The position numbers and the translations under genes are program-made. This document shows, one piece after another, positions 17,799 to 24,788 of a stretch of 64,000 bases of DNA; position 1 is the stretch's first letter, and every line of letters begins with the position of its first letter. This stretch comes from Dehalogenimonas sp. W. Its GTDB lineage: Bacteria > Chloroflexota > Dehalococcoidia > Dehalococcoidales > Dehalococcoidaceae. The notes below the pieces were generated by a model that was not told where the DNA came from, made no database searches, and saw only the letters and a program-made list of their open reading frames with translations. The stretch lies in the NCBI RefSeq assembly GCF_037094495.1, contig NZ_CP146612.1, forward strand, positions 1,054,001 to 1,118,000, written 5' to 3'.

Positions 17799-18044
17799 CT
17801 ATTTGAGGAGAACAAGTGCCAATTCTTCTTTATCCATACTAAGGTATGAGGCAACTTCAGTGAGAAGGGCGTTTAGAGTCCCGATTCTCAGCGGTTTGTG
17901 AAGGGGGATCGTGACATGATGTTCCTGACCGGTGTGATTGGAGGTCAGTCTCAGATGACTGCCGCTCTGACGGGTTATTGCGTAACCAAAGGTTTTTAGA
18001 AGATCAGCTAATTCGGCACCACTGGTATCTCTGGGGAGCCTCAA
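17799..18044 (-). CDS. hicA: HicA-family mRNA interferase toxin
   Basis: An 81-residue protein with the HicA double-stranded-RNA-binding-like fold. It has the start MRLPRDTSGAELADLLKTFG, the catalytic-region RQSGSHLRL with the conserved His, and HHVTIPLHKPLRIGTLNALL. HicA cleaves mRNA and is neutralised by HicB. The hicB gene lies directly upstream with a 4-bp overlap. The common order is hicA first; here hicB comes first, which also occurs. It is inserted between capsid and adaptor genes on the opposite strand. Confidence 0.85.
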   Translation of the reverse strand: MRLPRDTSGAELADLLKTFGYAITRQSGSHLRLTSNHTGQEHHVTIPLHKPLRIGTLNALLTEVASYLSMDKEELALVLLK

Positions 18045-18247
18045 GCCGGGATAACCTCTTCCCTTACCTGATGAAGTCTAATCATCGGTGGCGTGGTTTC
18101 ATCCCCGAAGTGGCATTTGGTGGCATCGCGTATCTGGTCTTTAAGCTGGTTGAAGTCATCCGCTTCGGTAAAGATGGCGTGACCCAAAGCACGGGCAGTG
18201 TAACCGCCCTCTGGGGCTTCTTCTACTAAAAAGATAATTTCATTCAT
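18041..18247 (-). CDS. hicB: HicB-like antitoxin (short form)
   Basis: A 68-residue partner of HicA with the partial RNase-H-like HicB core: IIFLVEEAPEGGYTARALG, FTEADDFNQLKDQIRDATK. It lacks the C-terminal ribbon-helix-helix or HTH found in long HicB proteins, so autoregulation through DNA binding is doubtful. ATG 18247 is chosen to match the conserved start MNEIIFLVEE; GTG three codons upstream is possible. A truncated second copy lies at 20582. Confidence 0.8.
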   Translation of the reverse strand: MNEIIFLVEEAPEGGYTARALGHAIFTEADDFNQLKDQIRDATKCHFGDETTPPMIRLHQVREEVIPA

Positions 18248-18289
18248 TCGTTTCACTATTTCAGATTAATCACTAAGGGCTTAATTGTC

Positions 18290-18715
18290 AAGGAAGATAG
18301 CTGACAGCTGAGGAAAATTAGTAGCGCTTGTGGCAATCTGGCAGGAACAGCCTGCCAACCCCGGTATCCGTTTTGAATATTGAAACTTGGACATCTGAAT
18401 TTGTTTGTTATTTGGTGCTTGGAGCCTGGAATTTCCGTAGGGGCGAGGCATGCCTCGCCCGCCCGGTTGGTCTGTCATCCTACGCGAAAGCGTGGGATCC
18501 ACGTCCCTGGTTACTGTTTACTGACAACTGTCAACTGTAAACTAAAAAGCTGATAGCTGAAAGCTGACAGCCGTCCCACCCCGCCCTTGCGAGCCTCCGG
18601 CGAAGCAATCCCGGTTCCCTTATTCCATTATTGGAGATTGGTAGTATTTGTAGTATTGGTAGTATTCCCCCGGTACTCTTACTGTCTACTGTGAACTGAA
18701 TACTGAAAACAAGGA
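18290..18715. repeat. Interspersed repeat block
   Basis: Begins right at the end of the hicB-linked duplicated segment with AGCTGA units, then GGAACAGCCTGCC, TTTGTTTGTTATTTGG, the GGGGCGAGGCATGCCTCGCC palindrome (about 18438), GTCATCCTACGCGAAAGCG (about 18474), ACTG units, GCGAGCCTCCGGCGAAGC (about 18589) and the GTAGTATT module (about 18640-18670). Confidence 0.85.
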
Positions 18716-18723
18716 ATAACAAT

Positions 18724-19320
18724 TTGACCTTAACTGAACTTCGCACCCTCGTCCGCACCGACCTCGCCGACACCAACGCCGCCGCATACCGCTGGGATGA
18801 CGCCGCCCTTGACCGTCACCTCAAGCGGGCGGGGGCGGAATACTCCCTGGCGGCACCGCGGCAAATGACCATGACCCTGAATACCGTCGCCGGCAGCCGG
18901 GAACTGGACATAACGGTACTCACCGGGCGGGTGAATATTGAATCGGTGGAATACCCGGCCGGACTGGAACCGCGGTCCATCCGCCGCTTCAGCACCTGGG
19001 CGGAACGGCTGACCGTTGAGGACGGTCCGGTGCCCGACGGCACTCCGATCAGGATCAACTTCGGTGTGCTGCACCTGCTGGATGACACCGGCACGACTAT
19101 CCCCGTCGCCCATTATGAGGTCGTGGCGACCGGCGCGGCAGCCTATGCCGCCATTGAATGGGCGGCCCATGCCGTGAACCGGGTTAACAGTGGCGATGAC
19201 GCCGCCGGCGGCTACTTCCGCTGGGGCTCGACCCGCCTGGCGGCTTTCCAATCCGCCCTGTGGCAACTGGGGCAGGGAAGGAGGCTGAAAACCGGAAAGC
19301 TTTTCCCGACTGGCAGCTAA
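18724..19320 (+). CDS. Phage head-tail adaptor-like protein
   Basis: A 198-residue protein that starts with TLTELRTLVRTDLADT and YRWDDAALDRHLKRA, a helical opening common in head-completion (gp6/gp4-type) adaptor proteins that bind under the portal. A strand-rich middle (RELDITVLTGRVNIESVEYP) and a helical end (YEVVATGAAAYAAIEWAAHA) follow. The start is TTG with AAGGA eight bases upstream. Assignment rests on the N-terminal pattern and on position after the capsid gene. Confidence 0.62.
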   Translation: MTLTELRTLVRTDLADTNAAAYRWDDAALDRHLKRAGAEYSLAAPRQMTMTLNTVAGSRELDITVLTGRVNIESVEYPAGLEPRSIRRFSTWAERLTVEDGPVPDGTPIRINFGVLHLLDDTGTTIPVAHYEVVATGAAAYAAIEWAAHAVNRVNSGDDAAGGYFRWGSTRLAAFQSALWQLGQGRRLKTGKLFPTGS

Positions 19321-19777
19321 TCTCGGTAGTCTTATTCAAATATTGGAAATTGGTAGTATTTGTAGTATTGGTAGTATTCCCCCGGTACTCTTACTGTCTA
19401 CTGTGAACTAAAAAGCTGATAGCTGAAAGCTGATAACTGATGGCTGACCGCTGCTTTTCCCGTCTTTGCGAGGAGCGCAGCGACGCGGCAATCTAACACC
19501 CATTTCCATTCTGTCATCCTACGCGAAAGCGTGGGATCCACGTTCCTGATTACTGATTACTGCCGACTGTCAACTGTAAACTAAAAAGCTGACGGCTGAA
19601 AGCTGACAGATCTCTCCCCATCGTCATTGCGAGCCTCCGGCGAAGCAATCTCGGTACCCAATAGGAGTTTGTCATCCTACGCTAAAGCGTGGGATCCACG
19701 TTCCTGGTTACTGAAAACTGCCAACTGTCTACTGTGAACTAAAAAGCTGAAAGCTGACTGCTGACAACTCGCCGGTT
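19321..19777. repeat. Interspersed repeat block
   Basis: TTCAAATATTGG/GTAGTATT module at the very start, AGCTGA stacks, TTTGCGAGGAGCGCAGCGACG, two GTCATCCTACGC units (19517 and 19674, the second with CTAAAGCG), ACTG units and GCGAGCCTCCGGCGAAGC (about 19630). No gene is supported. Confidence 0.85.
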
Positions 19778-20119
19778 TCAGGGCTTGGAGATCAGAATTT
19801 CCCGCGTAGCGGGGCTTGGCTGAGTCTTCCGATTATCGGGAGACTCCTTGGGAGTGAGCGTGAATTCCAGACCCAATGCCTCGGCCACTTTGATGAGCGT
19901 CTCAAGTCGGGCGTTGTTGTCACCGGCTTCTAAACGTGAAATGGCTGGCTGCCGTGTGCCAATGCGTCTGGCCAGTTCACGTTGGCTAATTTTGAGTTCA
20001 TTCCGGCGATGAATCAATTCTGTAATAAGTGCATATTTAGGCGCCAGCTCTTCGTAGGCTTTCCTAATGCCCGGTCGGTTAAGGAGTTCGGCTTCAAATT
20101 TATCGTAATCGGTATTCAT
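19778..20119 (-). CDS. XRE-family antitoxin (HigA-like)
   Basis: A 113-residue protein with a central helix-turn-helix of the Cro/CI type (ISQRELARRIGTRQPAISRLE, about residues 44-63) and an N-terminal helical part. A disordered tail ends in EILISKP. It follows the toxin gene by 51 bp, the order seen in higBA systems, where the antitoxin also represses the operon. Its final codons run to the edge of an AGCTGA repeat block, so the C-terminus may have been altered by the repeat. Confidence 0.8.
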   Translation of the reverse strand: MNTDYDKFEAELLNRPGIRKAYEELAPKYALITELIHRRNELKISQRELARRIGTRQPAISRLEAGDNNARLETLIKVAEALGLEFTLTPKESPDNRKTQPSPATREILISKP

Positions 20120-20170
20120 AATATATCCTTAATAGAATATATAACATATTCGTTATCACTGGTCAACCGG

Positions 20171-20518
20171 TCAGGACCAACGCTCTATATAATCGGCCAG
20201 CCGTTTTTCTGCTGTTTCAATGGCTTGTTCATTTAATTTATCGGTCTTTTTCAAAATACCATGCAGCAGGAGGAATTGTTTTTCGGGAATGGCACTGTAA
20301 AGGATGCGGAAATAATCAGATCCGTGGTGAATTCTCAATTCTCTGATTTTGGAATTGATCTTTTTAGAAATAGGCATTTCCAGTTGAATATTGAATAGCC
20401 GCAACAGTTTTAGATTATGAAGTATTTCCGCTATCGCACTGTCGGATTGGCAAAGAATGAAATCCTTTACCGGTTGGTTTCCATTCACATCGGTATAGAA
20501 AATAGGTGTCCATTCCAT
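20171..20518 (-). CDS. HigB/Gp49-like toxin
   Basis: A 115-residue protein of the phage-derived Gp49-like HigB (RelE superfamily) type. It has the start MEWTPIFYTDVNGNQPVKDF, a helical segment with LLRLFNIQL, then KINSKIRELRIHHGSDYFRILY and FLLLHGILKKTDKLNEQAI. The strand-Arg-Tyr-strand pattern followed by HGILKKT is diagnostic of this family. These toxins cleave mRNA. It is paired with the XRE gene downstream. Confidence 0.8.
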   Translation of the reverse strand: MEWTPIFYTDVNGNQPVKDFILCQSDSAIAEILHNLKLLRLFNIQLEMPISKKINSKIRELRIHHGSDYFRILYSAIPEKQFLLLHGILKKTDKLNEQAIETAEKRLADYIERWS

Positions 20519-20581
20519 AATGGGCGGGATTATAACATTTACGACTGCCAGGTAAAATAGCTGACGGCTTACGGCTGAAAG

Positions 20582-20734
20582 CTAAGTGACCCCAAAGTGG
20601 CATTTAGTGGCATCGCGTATCTGGTCTTTAAGCTGGCTGAAGTCATCCGCCTCAGTAAAGATGGCGTGACCCAGAGCACGGGCAGTGTAACCGCCCTCCG
20701 GAGCTTCTTCAACCAAAAAGATAATCTCATTCAT
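20582..20734 (-). pseudogene. hicB: Truncated duplicate of hicB
   Basis: About 190 bp (20590-20780) are closely similar to 18104-18296, that is hicB plus its upstream sequence. The copy encodes MNEIIFLVEEAPEGGYTA up to DATKCHFG and then runs into a repeat block, gaining the stop after three foreign codons. The last 20 residues of HicB and the whole of hicA are missing. Expression of a 50-residue fragment is possible but it is best read as a duplication remnant. Confidence 0.8.
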
Positions 20735-20775
20735 TCGTTTCACTATTTCAGATTAATCACTCAGGGCTTAATTGT

Positions 20776-21215
20776 CAAAGCTGAATGCTGACAGCTCGTC
20801 AGGTTTAGGATTCAGAAATTAGAGCCTGGAATTTCCGTAGGGGCAAGGCATGCCTCGCCCGCCCGGTAAAAGCTGATAGCTGAAAGCTGACGGCTGACAG
20901 CCCGCCAGTGAGATTAGGATTTTTCAGCGGAAAGCTGCACCCAGCGTCATTGATTTGTCGGCGGAACAATGATGTTTGCCTGTTTGCTAATCGTAAAGGA
21001 TGGAGTCGTTTCATTCGCTTTTCGCTCGTAAGACGAAAGACCTTTACTAACCCAGCCCTTGCATACTATCTTTGCGAGCCTCCGGCGAAGCAATCTCGGT
21101 ACCCAATAGGAGTTTGTCATCCTACGCGAAAGCGTGGGATCCACGTTCCTGGTTACTGATTACTGCCGACTGTCAACTGTAAACTAAAAAGCTGAAGGCT
21201 GATAGCTGAAAGCTC
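20776..21215. repeat. Interspersed repeat block with a unique remnant
   Basis: AGCTGA units, GGATTCAGAAATTAGAG, the GGGGCAAGGCATGCCTCGCC palindrome (about 20837), a unique stretch (about 20921-21065), GCGAGCCTCCGGCGAAGC (about 21075), GTCATCCTACGCGAAAGCG (21116) and ACTG units. The minus strand of the unique stretch has an open frame of about 37 codons ending PPTNQ and a stop; it looks like the 3' end of a lost gene. Confidence 0.75.
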
Positions 21216-21231
21216 GTCGAAAGGAAACAAA

Positions 21232-21471
21232 TTGAACCCATACAAACTTCTCTGGTCCCGCCTCGGCGGCCGCCCCTGGACCTACATCATCCGTGACCTG
21301 TGGCACCGCTTTGAATGGCTGTGGATCATCGGCCTGCTCTTAACCGGCTACTGGCTGGGGCACCGCGGCTATGACCACATGCTGGTGCTGCTGGTGGCCT
21401 TTAACCTGGGCTACGTCGCTGGCCACGTCTTCTGGGGCACCGAATATGTGCCCGGACAGCAGGGCGAATAA
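21232..21471 (+). CDS. Small two-helix membrane protein in the phage-like module
   Basis: A 79-residue protein with two hydrophobic segments (about residues 28-43 and 48-66) separated by HRGYDH. The N-terminal half is basic and aromatic (LWSRLGGRPWTYIIRDLWHRF). Size and topology would suit a holin, but nothing in the sequence proves that and no endolysin is present. It starts with TTG after AAGGAAAC. Its stop overlaps the next start (TAATG), so the two are translationally coupled. Confidence 0.5.
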   Translation: MNPYKLLWSRLGGRPWTYIIRDLWHRFEWLWIIGLLLTGYWLGHRGYDHMLVLLVAFNLGYVAGHVFWGTEYVPGQQGE

Positions 21472-23210
21472 TGCGCCCGTTGTCCGCAACCCTCGCCGCC
21501 GCCCAGCGTGCGCCGTCGCGCGAGCCGCATCTCAGGGCCGTTATCACCCGCCGTCGGCTGGAGTGGCAATCCATATATGCCGGGTCGGAAACTGATTACC
21601 GGCACGCCGCGGTCTTTACCACCGGCGGCAGCCTGATCAGCGCCCGCATCACTCCGCCCGCTGATTCCGGCCGGCTCTACCGCCGGCGTACTGCCGCGCC
21701 GGGCTTTGACGCCGATTTCAGCCAGTGGGTCAATACCGGTCAGTCGGGTGCGGTCAACGTCGCCGCGGCTGCCGGTGTCGCCGAGGCCTCTATCCTGTGG
21801 CTGGGCACCGACCGTGGCATCCGCCGCATTACCAGCGCTGACGACGGCTTAACCTGGAGCAGCAGTCCGGAGCTGATTGACTATGCCCCCACCACTGCCG
21901 TGGGCGGTCTGACAGCGGTTTACGACGCCGACGACAATCTGACCGTCTTCTTCACCGACCAGACCACCCTGTACGTCAAGCCGCGTCTTGGAGATATCTG
22001 GCAGCCGCGCCTGCCCTGGGATAAGGCCACCGGTGTCCTGACCGGCTTGTCCGGTGTGTATGATGCCGGGTTTCGCCTGGCGCTGACCGGCCGGACGGCA
22101 GGTGGTGATTACCGGCTGTGGACGCTGACTTATGCCGGCGGTCTCTGGGGCGAGCTATTTGAAATCGCTGCTTCCCCCGTGGGCGAAGGCTATGAGTTTC
22201 GTAACGCCTCGCTGGCCGGGCCGGACAGCCGCCGCTGCGCCTGGGTAGAACAAAAATTCAGCGGGGAGGAACCTTACCACCGCGTCTACCTGACCGCCGG
22301 GGTGCCGGGCGCGCCGTTTGACGCGGGGCTGTGGACGGCACCGGAATCGCTGCCGATGACCGCCGAATATGGTTTCACCATTCTCCAGCGGGAAAACGCG
22401 GTGTGGCTGGTTTCGGCCGACCAGGTATGGCGGGCGGTGATTGATCCTGCCGGTCTTGATGTCTCCGCAGACATCAAATCGGCGGTGCTGGCCCTTCAGC
22501 CATTTACCGGCCGTTTGCAGTTGGCGCTGGATAACGCCGCCGGCAGGTACGATGCCCCGGCCTTCGGCATCGGCGACACCCTGGCGTTCAGTCCGGGTTA
22601 CATAACATCTGCCGGTGCCGAGGTCAGCAGCGGGCTGACTTTCACCATTGCCGCTGTGGAACTCCGCCGCGCGCCGGGTGAAGCCCTGCTGGCCATTACC
22701 GCCGAAGACAACTGGGCGGCCCTTAGTAACTGGCAAACCAGGAATCAATTGCGCTGGAACGCCGGCCATAATATCCGGGATATCCTGGCGTGGCTCCTGG
22801 GGCAGGTAGGGATCAGGCTGGAGGTGCTGTCCGCCTCGGCGGCGGTCACCGGGCAGTATCCGGACTTTATGATTAACCCCGGCGGCGACGGCCTGGCCGC
22901 CGTTAAACGCCTGCTATCCGGGGTGCCGGACCGGCTGTTTATAGAGGGTGATACCGCGTTTCTGCTGAACCCGGAACCCGGCGCTCCGGCGGTTTATGAA
23001 TACGGCACTGAACACACTATCTTCCGCCGCCGCCTGGCGGCGGGCGGCAGCACGCGCGGTGAAATCACCGTACCACCCAACTGCCCCCAGCAGTTATTTG
23101 ACACAGTAATCGTAGACGGTACCGCTTACCGGGTAACCGGAATCAATCTGGACTACCGCGCAGATAAAGGAAAATACATTATGGTCTTGCAGTTATCTGA
23201 GGACGGCTAA
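21471..23210 (+). CDS. Phage tail-like protein with propeller-type N-terminal part
   Basis: A 579-residue protein. The first half (about 60-330) has repeating strand motifs with Asp-box-like turns (SADDGLTWSSS, DADDNLTVFF), suggesting a beta-propeller as in tail fibres or receptor-binding proteins. The second half (about 340-579) contains NIRDILAWLLGQVGIRLE and a C-terminal strand region (VDGTAYRVTGINLDY) reminiscent of tail hub or baseplate proteins. It is the largest gene of the module and would be the host-contact or tail-tip component. No tape measure or tail tube gene accompanies it. Confidence 0.55.
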   Translation: MRPLSATLAAAQRAPSREPHLRAVITRRRLEWQSIYAGSETDYRHAAVFTTGGSLISARITPPADSGRLYRRRTAAPGFDADFSQWVNTGQSGAVNVAAAAGVAEASILWLGTDRGIRRITSADDGLTWSSSPELIDYAPTTAVGGLTAVYDADDNLTVFFTDQTTLYVKPRLGDIWQPRLPWDKATGVLTGLSGVYDAGFRLALTGRTAGGDYRLWTLTYAGGLWGELFEIAASPVGEGYEFRNASLAGPDSRRCAWVEQKFSGEEPYHRVYLTAGVPGAPFDAGLWTAPESLPMTAEYGFTILQRENAVWLVSADQVWRAVIDPAGLDVSADIKSAVLALQPFTGRLQLALDNAAGRYDAPAFGIGDTLAFSPGYITSAGAEVSSGLTFTIAAVELRRAPGEALLAITAEDNWAALSNWQTRNQLRWNAGHNIRDILAWLLGQVGIRLEVLSASAAVTGQYPDFMINPGGDGLAAVKRLLSGVPDRLFIEGDTAFLLNPEPGAPAVYEYGTEHTIFRRRLAAGGSTRGEITVPPNCPQQLFDTVIVDGTAYRVTGINLDYRADKGKYIMVLQLSEDG

Positions 23211-23725
23211 TCACCTTCGCCACCCTTGACGAAGCAGTCTCGCTATTCTCATTCAAATATTGGAAATTGGTAGTATTGGTAGTATTTGTAGTATTTTACC
23301 GTCTTTGCGAGGAGCGCAGCGACGCGGCAATCTTACAAGAACAGCCTGCCATCCTCGGTACTCGTTTTGAATTTATAAACTTGGACATTTGAATTTGTTT
23401 GTTATTTGGTGCTTGGAGCTTGGGATTTCCCGCACAGCGGGCCTGTCATCCTCGGCGAAAGCCGGGGATCCACATCCCTGGTTACTGAAAACTGCCAACT
23501 GTCTACTGTGAACAAAATAGCTGATAGCTCGTCCCCGCCGCGTCATTGCGAGCCGCAGCGAAGCAATCTCGGTTCCTGTTTTGGTCCTTTAATATTTGAA
23601 TTTAGATATTAGAATTTCCGTAGGGGCGAGGCATGCCTCGCCCGCCCGGTAAAAGCTGAAAGCTGAATGCTGAATGCTGAAAGCTCGTCAGGTTTAGGAT
23701 TTAGAAATTTGATATTAGGATTTGC
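23211..23725. repeat. Interspersed repeat block
   Basis: TTCAAATATTGG/GTAGTATT module (23250-23295), TTTGCGAGGAGCGCAGCGACG, ACAAGAACAGCC, TTTGTTTGTTATTTGG, GTCATCCTCGGCGAAAGCC (about 23446), ACTG unit, TTGCGAGCCGCAGCGAAGC (about 23545), the GGGGCGAGGCATGCCTCGCC palindrome (about 23624), AGCTGA stacks and GGATTTAGAAATTTGAT (about 23696). This is the last large repeat block; none occurs to the right apart from a fragment at 28.56-28.6 kb. Confidence 0.85.
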
Positions 23726-23728
23726 CTC

Positions 23729-23935
23729 ATGATCTCCCAAGCCCAACTAATAACCTTCAACCCCGCAACCTATACCGCCGTCATCAAACCGGAAGGCTCT
23801 GCCCAGTCTTATCTTGAGGGCGTCACCGTGGCAAAAAACATCCCCGCCGCCGAAATGATCCCGGGCCGCAGTCTGGCCGTTCTGTTCTTTGACCGCTACC
23901 GGGCCGCCGAGGCCGTCATCATCGCCGTGTGGTAG
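23729..23935 (+). CDS. Small phage-like structural protein
   Basis: A 68-residue protein, probably all strands: AQLITFNPATYTAVIKPEGS, GVTVAKNIPAAEMIPGRSLA and VLFFDRYRAAEAVIIAVW. The pattern (strand, GVxVAxNIPAAEM, GR.LAVLFFD) is of the kind I would expect of a small OB-like tail or stopper protein. ATG follows a repeat-derived AT-rich unit. It ends the phage-like module; the assignment is by context and size. Confidence 0.5.
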   Translation: MISQAQLITFNPATYTAVIKPEGSAQSYLEGVTVAKNIPAAEMIPGRSLAVLFFDRYRAAEAVIIAVW

Positions 23936-23945
23936 CCTTCAGACG

Positions 23946-24191
23946 TTACGAAACCGGCGGCGCGGTGGCCTCCAGATTGCGGCGGCAGCGCAGGCACAGC
24001 ATGCGGCAGTTGTGCATATCCAGCGGGGCATCGGGATTGATGGGGTAGTAATGCGCCTCGGTGTAGCGCCAGAAATAGACCTTACAGCGGTCGTTGGGGT
24101 GTTCCTTGCAATCGGCGGTGCATTCGCAATGCGCCCCGGCGTTCTGGTAGGCGTGCAGCTTCACTGCATCGGAAAATTCATAGTCAGCCAT
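23946..24191 (-). CDS. Cys-rich HNH-like small protein
   Basis: An 81-residue protein with zinc-site spacing. CECTADC near residue 22, then TEAHYYPINPD where HNH nucleases have their catalytic His, and MHNCRMLCLRCRRN at the end. Only one His of the usual HNH set is clear, so it may be a degenerate or non-catalytic relative. GGAAGGTGG lies before tandem ATG codons; the second is used. It converges on the phage-like module's last gene with a 10-bp gap and may belong to it. Confidence 0.5.
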   Translation of the reverse strand: MADYEFSDAVKLHAYQNAGAHCECTADCKEHPNDRCKVYFWRYTEAHYYPINPDAPLDMHNCRMLCLRCRRNLEATAPPVS

Positions 24192-24249
24192 CATCCACCT
24201 TCCTAAGGAGGATTATAGACTCCGTCGGGCTTAAGTCAAGATAAATTTA

Positions 24250-24278
24250 TTGACAGCCCGCTGGGCCACTCCTACAAT
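24250..24278 (+). promoter_or_regulatory. Promoter giving a probably leaderless mRNA
   Basis: TTGACA (24250-24255), a 17-bp spacer and TACAAT (24273-24278). The ATG of the next gene begins six bases after the -10 box, exactly where transcription should start. Confidence 0.75.
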
Positions 24279-24284
24279 GGCCGT

Positions 24285-24701
24285 ATGGATGAACAACAGG
24301 AAGAAGCAAAAACGGGTCAGGGCAAACCGGTACTCATCGCCGCGCTGGTGTGCGACGTGGCGGTCAAGGACCCGACCAGCGGTAAAATATCGCTCATCGG
24401 CATCTTTGACCGGGTTCATGTCAATAAGTTTCCCGCCAAGCGGCCGGTGTCGCTCTACGCCAAGCTGACTGAGGCTGAAGGCGAATATGAATTCCAGGCC
24501 CGGTACGTCTATGCCGGCACTGGAGAAAAGCTGGCCGAGGCCAAAGGTAAATTTAATTCAAAAGACAAGCTGGGTACGGTGGAACTGAATCTGCAATTCC
24601 CGCCGCTGCCGATAACCGCCGCCGGCCGCTACGACTTCCAGATCTGGGTCAACGGTGCTTTCCTGGGCCAGACCTTTATTGACGCCGCCGAGATGGGGTG
24701 A
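24285..24701 (+). CDS. DUF6941-type conserved protein
   Basis: A 138-residue protein with a hydrophilic N-terminal arm and a strand-rich domain: VLIAALVCDVAVKDPTSGKISLIGIFDRVHV, KFPAKRPVSLYAKLTEAEGEYEF and GRYDFQIWVNGAFLGQ. It matches a family of unknown function found in Chloroflexi and other bacteria. There is no ribosome-binding site because the mRNA appears to begin at the start codon. It is monocistronic and converges on proS. Confidence 0.7.
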   Translation: MDEQQEEAKTGQGKPVLIAALVCDVAVKDPTSGKISLIGIFDRVHVNKFPAKRPVSLYAKLTEAEGEYEFQARYVYAGTGEKLAEAKGKFNSKDKLGTVELNLQFPPLPITAAGRYDFQIWVNGAFLGQTFIDAAEMG

Positions 24702-24727
24702 CGTTATGTGTCACGACCCACTGTAAC

Positions 24728-24750
24728 CCGGTATTGAAATTCAATACCGG
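24728..24750. terminator. Bidirectional hairpin between convergent genes
   Basis: A 10-bp perfect stem (24728-24737 with 24741-24750) with loop AAT lies midway between the ends of the DUF6941 gene and proS. It lacks long T-runs on both sides, so termination efficiency is uncertain. Confidence 0.5.
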
Positions 24751-24788
24751 ACTGATAAATCTTTAATTGATAGCCGGTTGAACGGACT

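Noticed and set aside
18730-19266. A 178-codon minus-strand frame
   Set aside because: It is antisense to the adaptor-like gene and low in recognisable features.
20597-20791. A plus-strand frame of 64 codons
   Set aside because: It is the antisense of the truncated hicB copy; the same happens at 17978-18229 over hicB itself.
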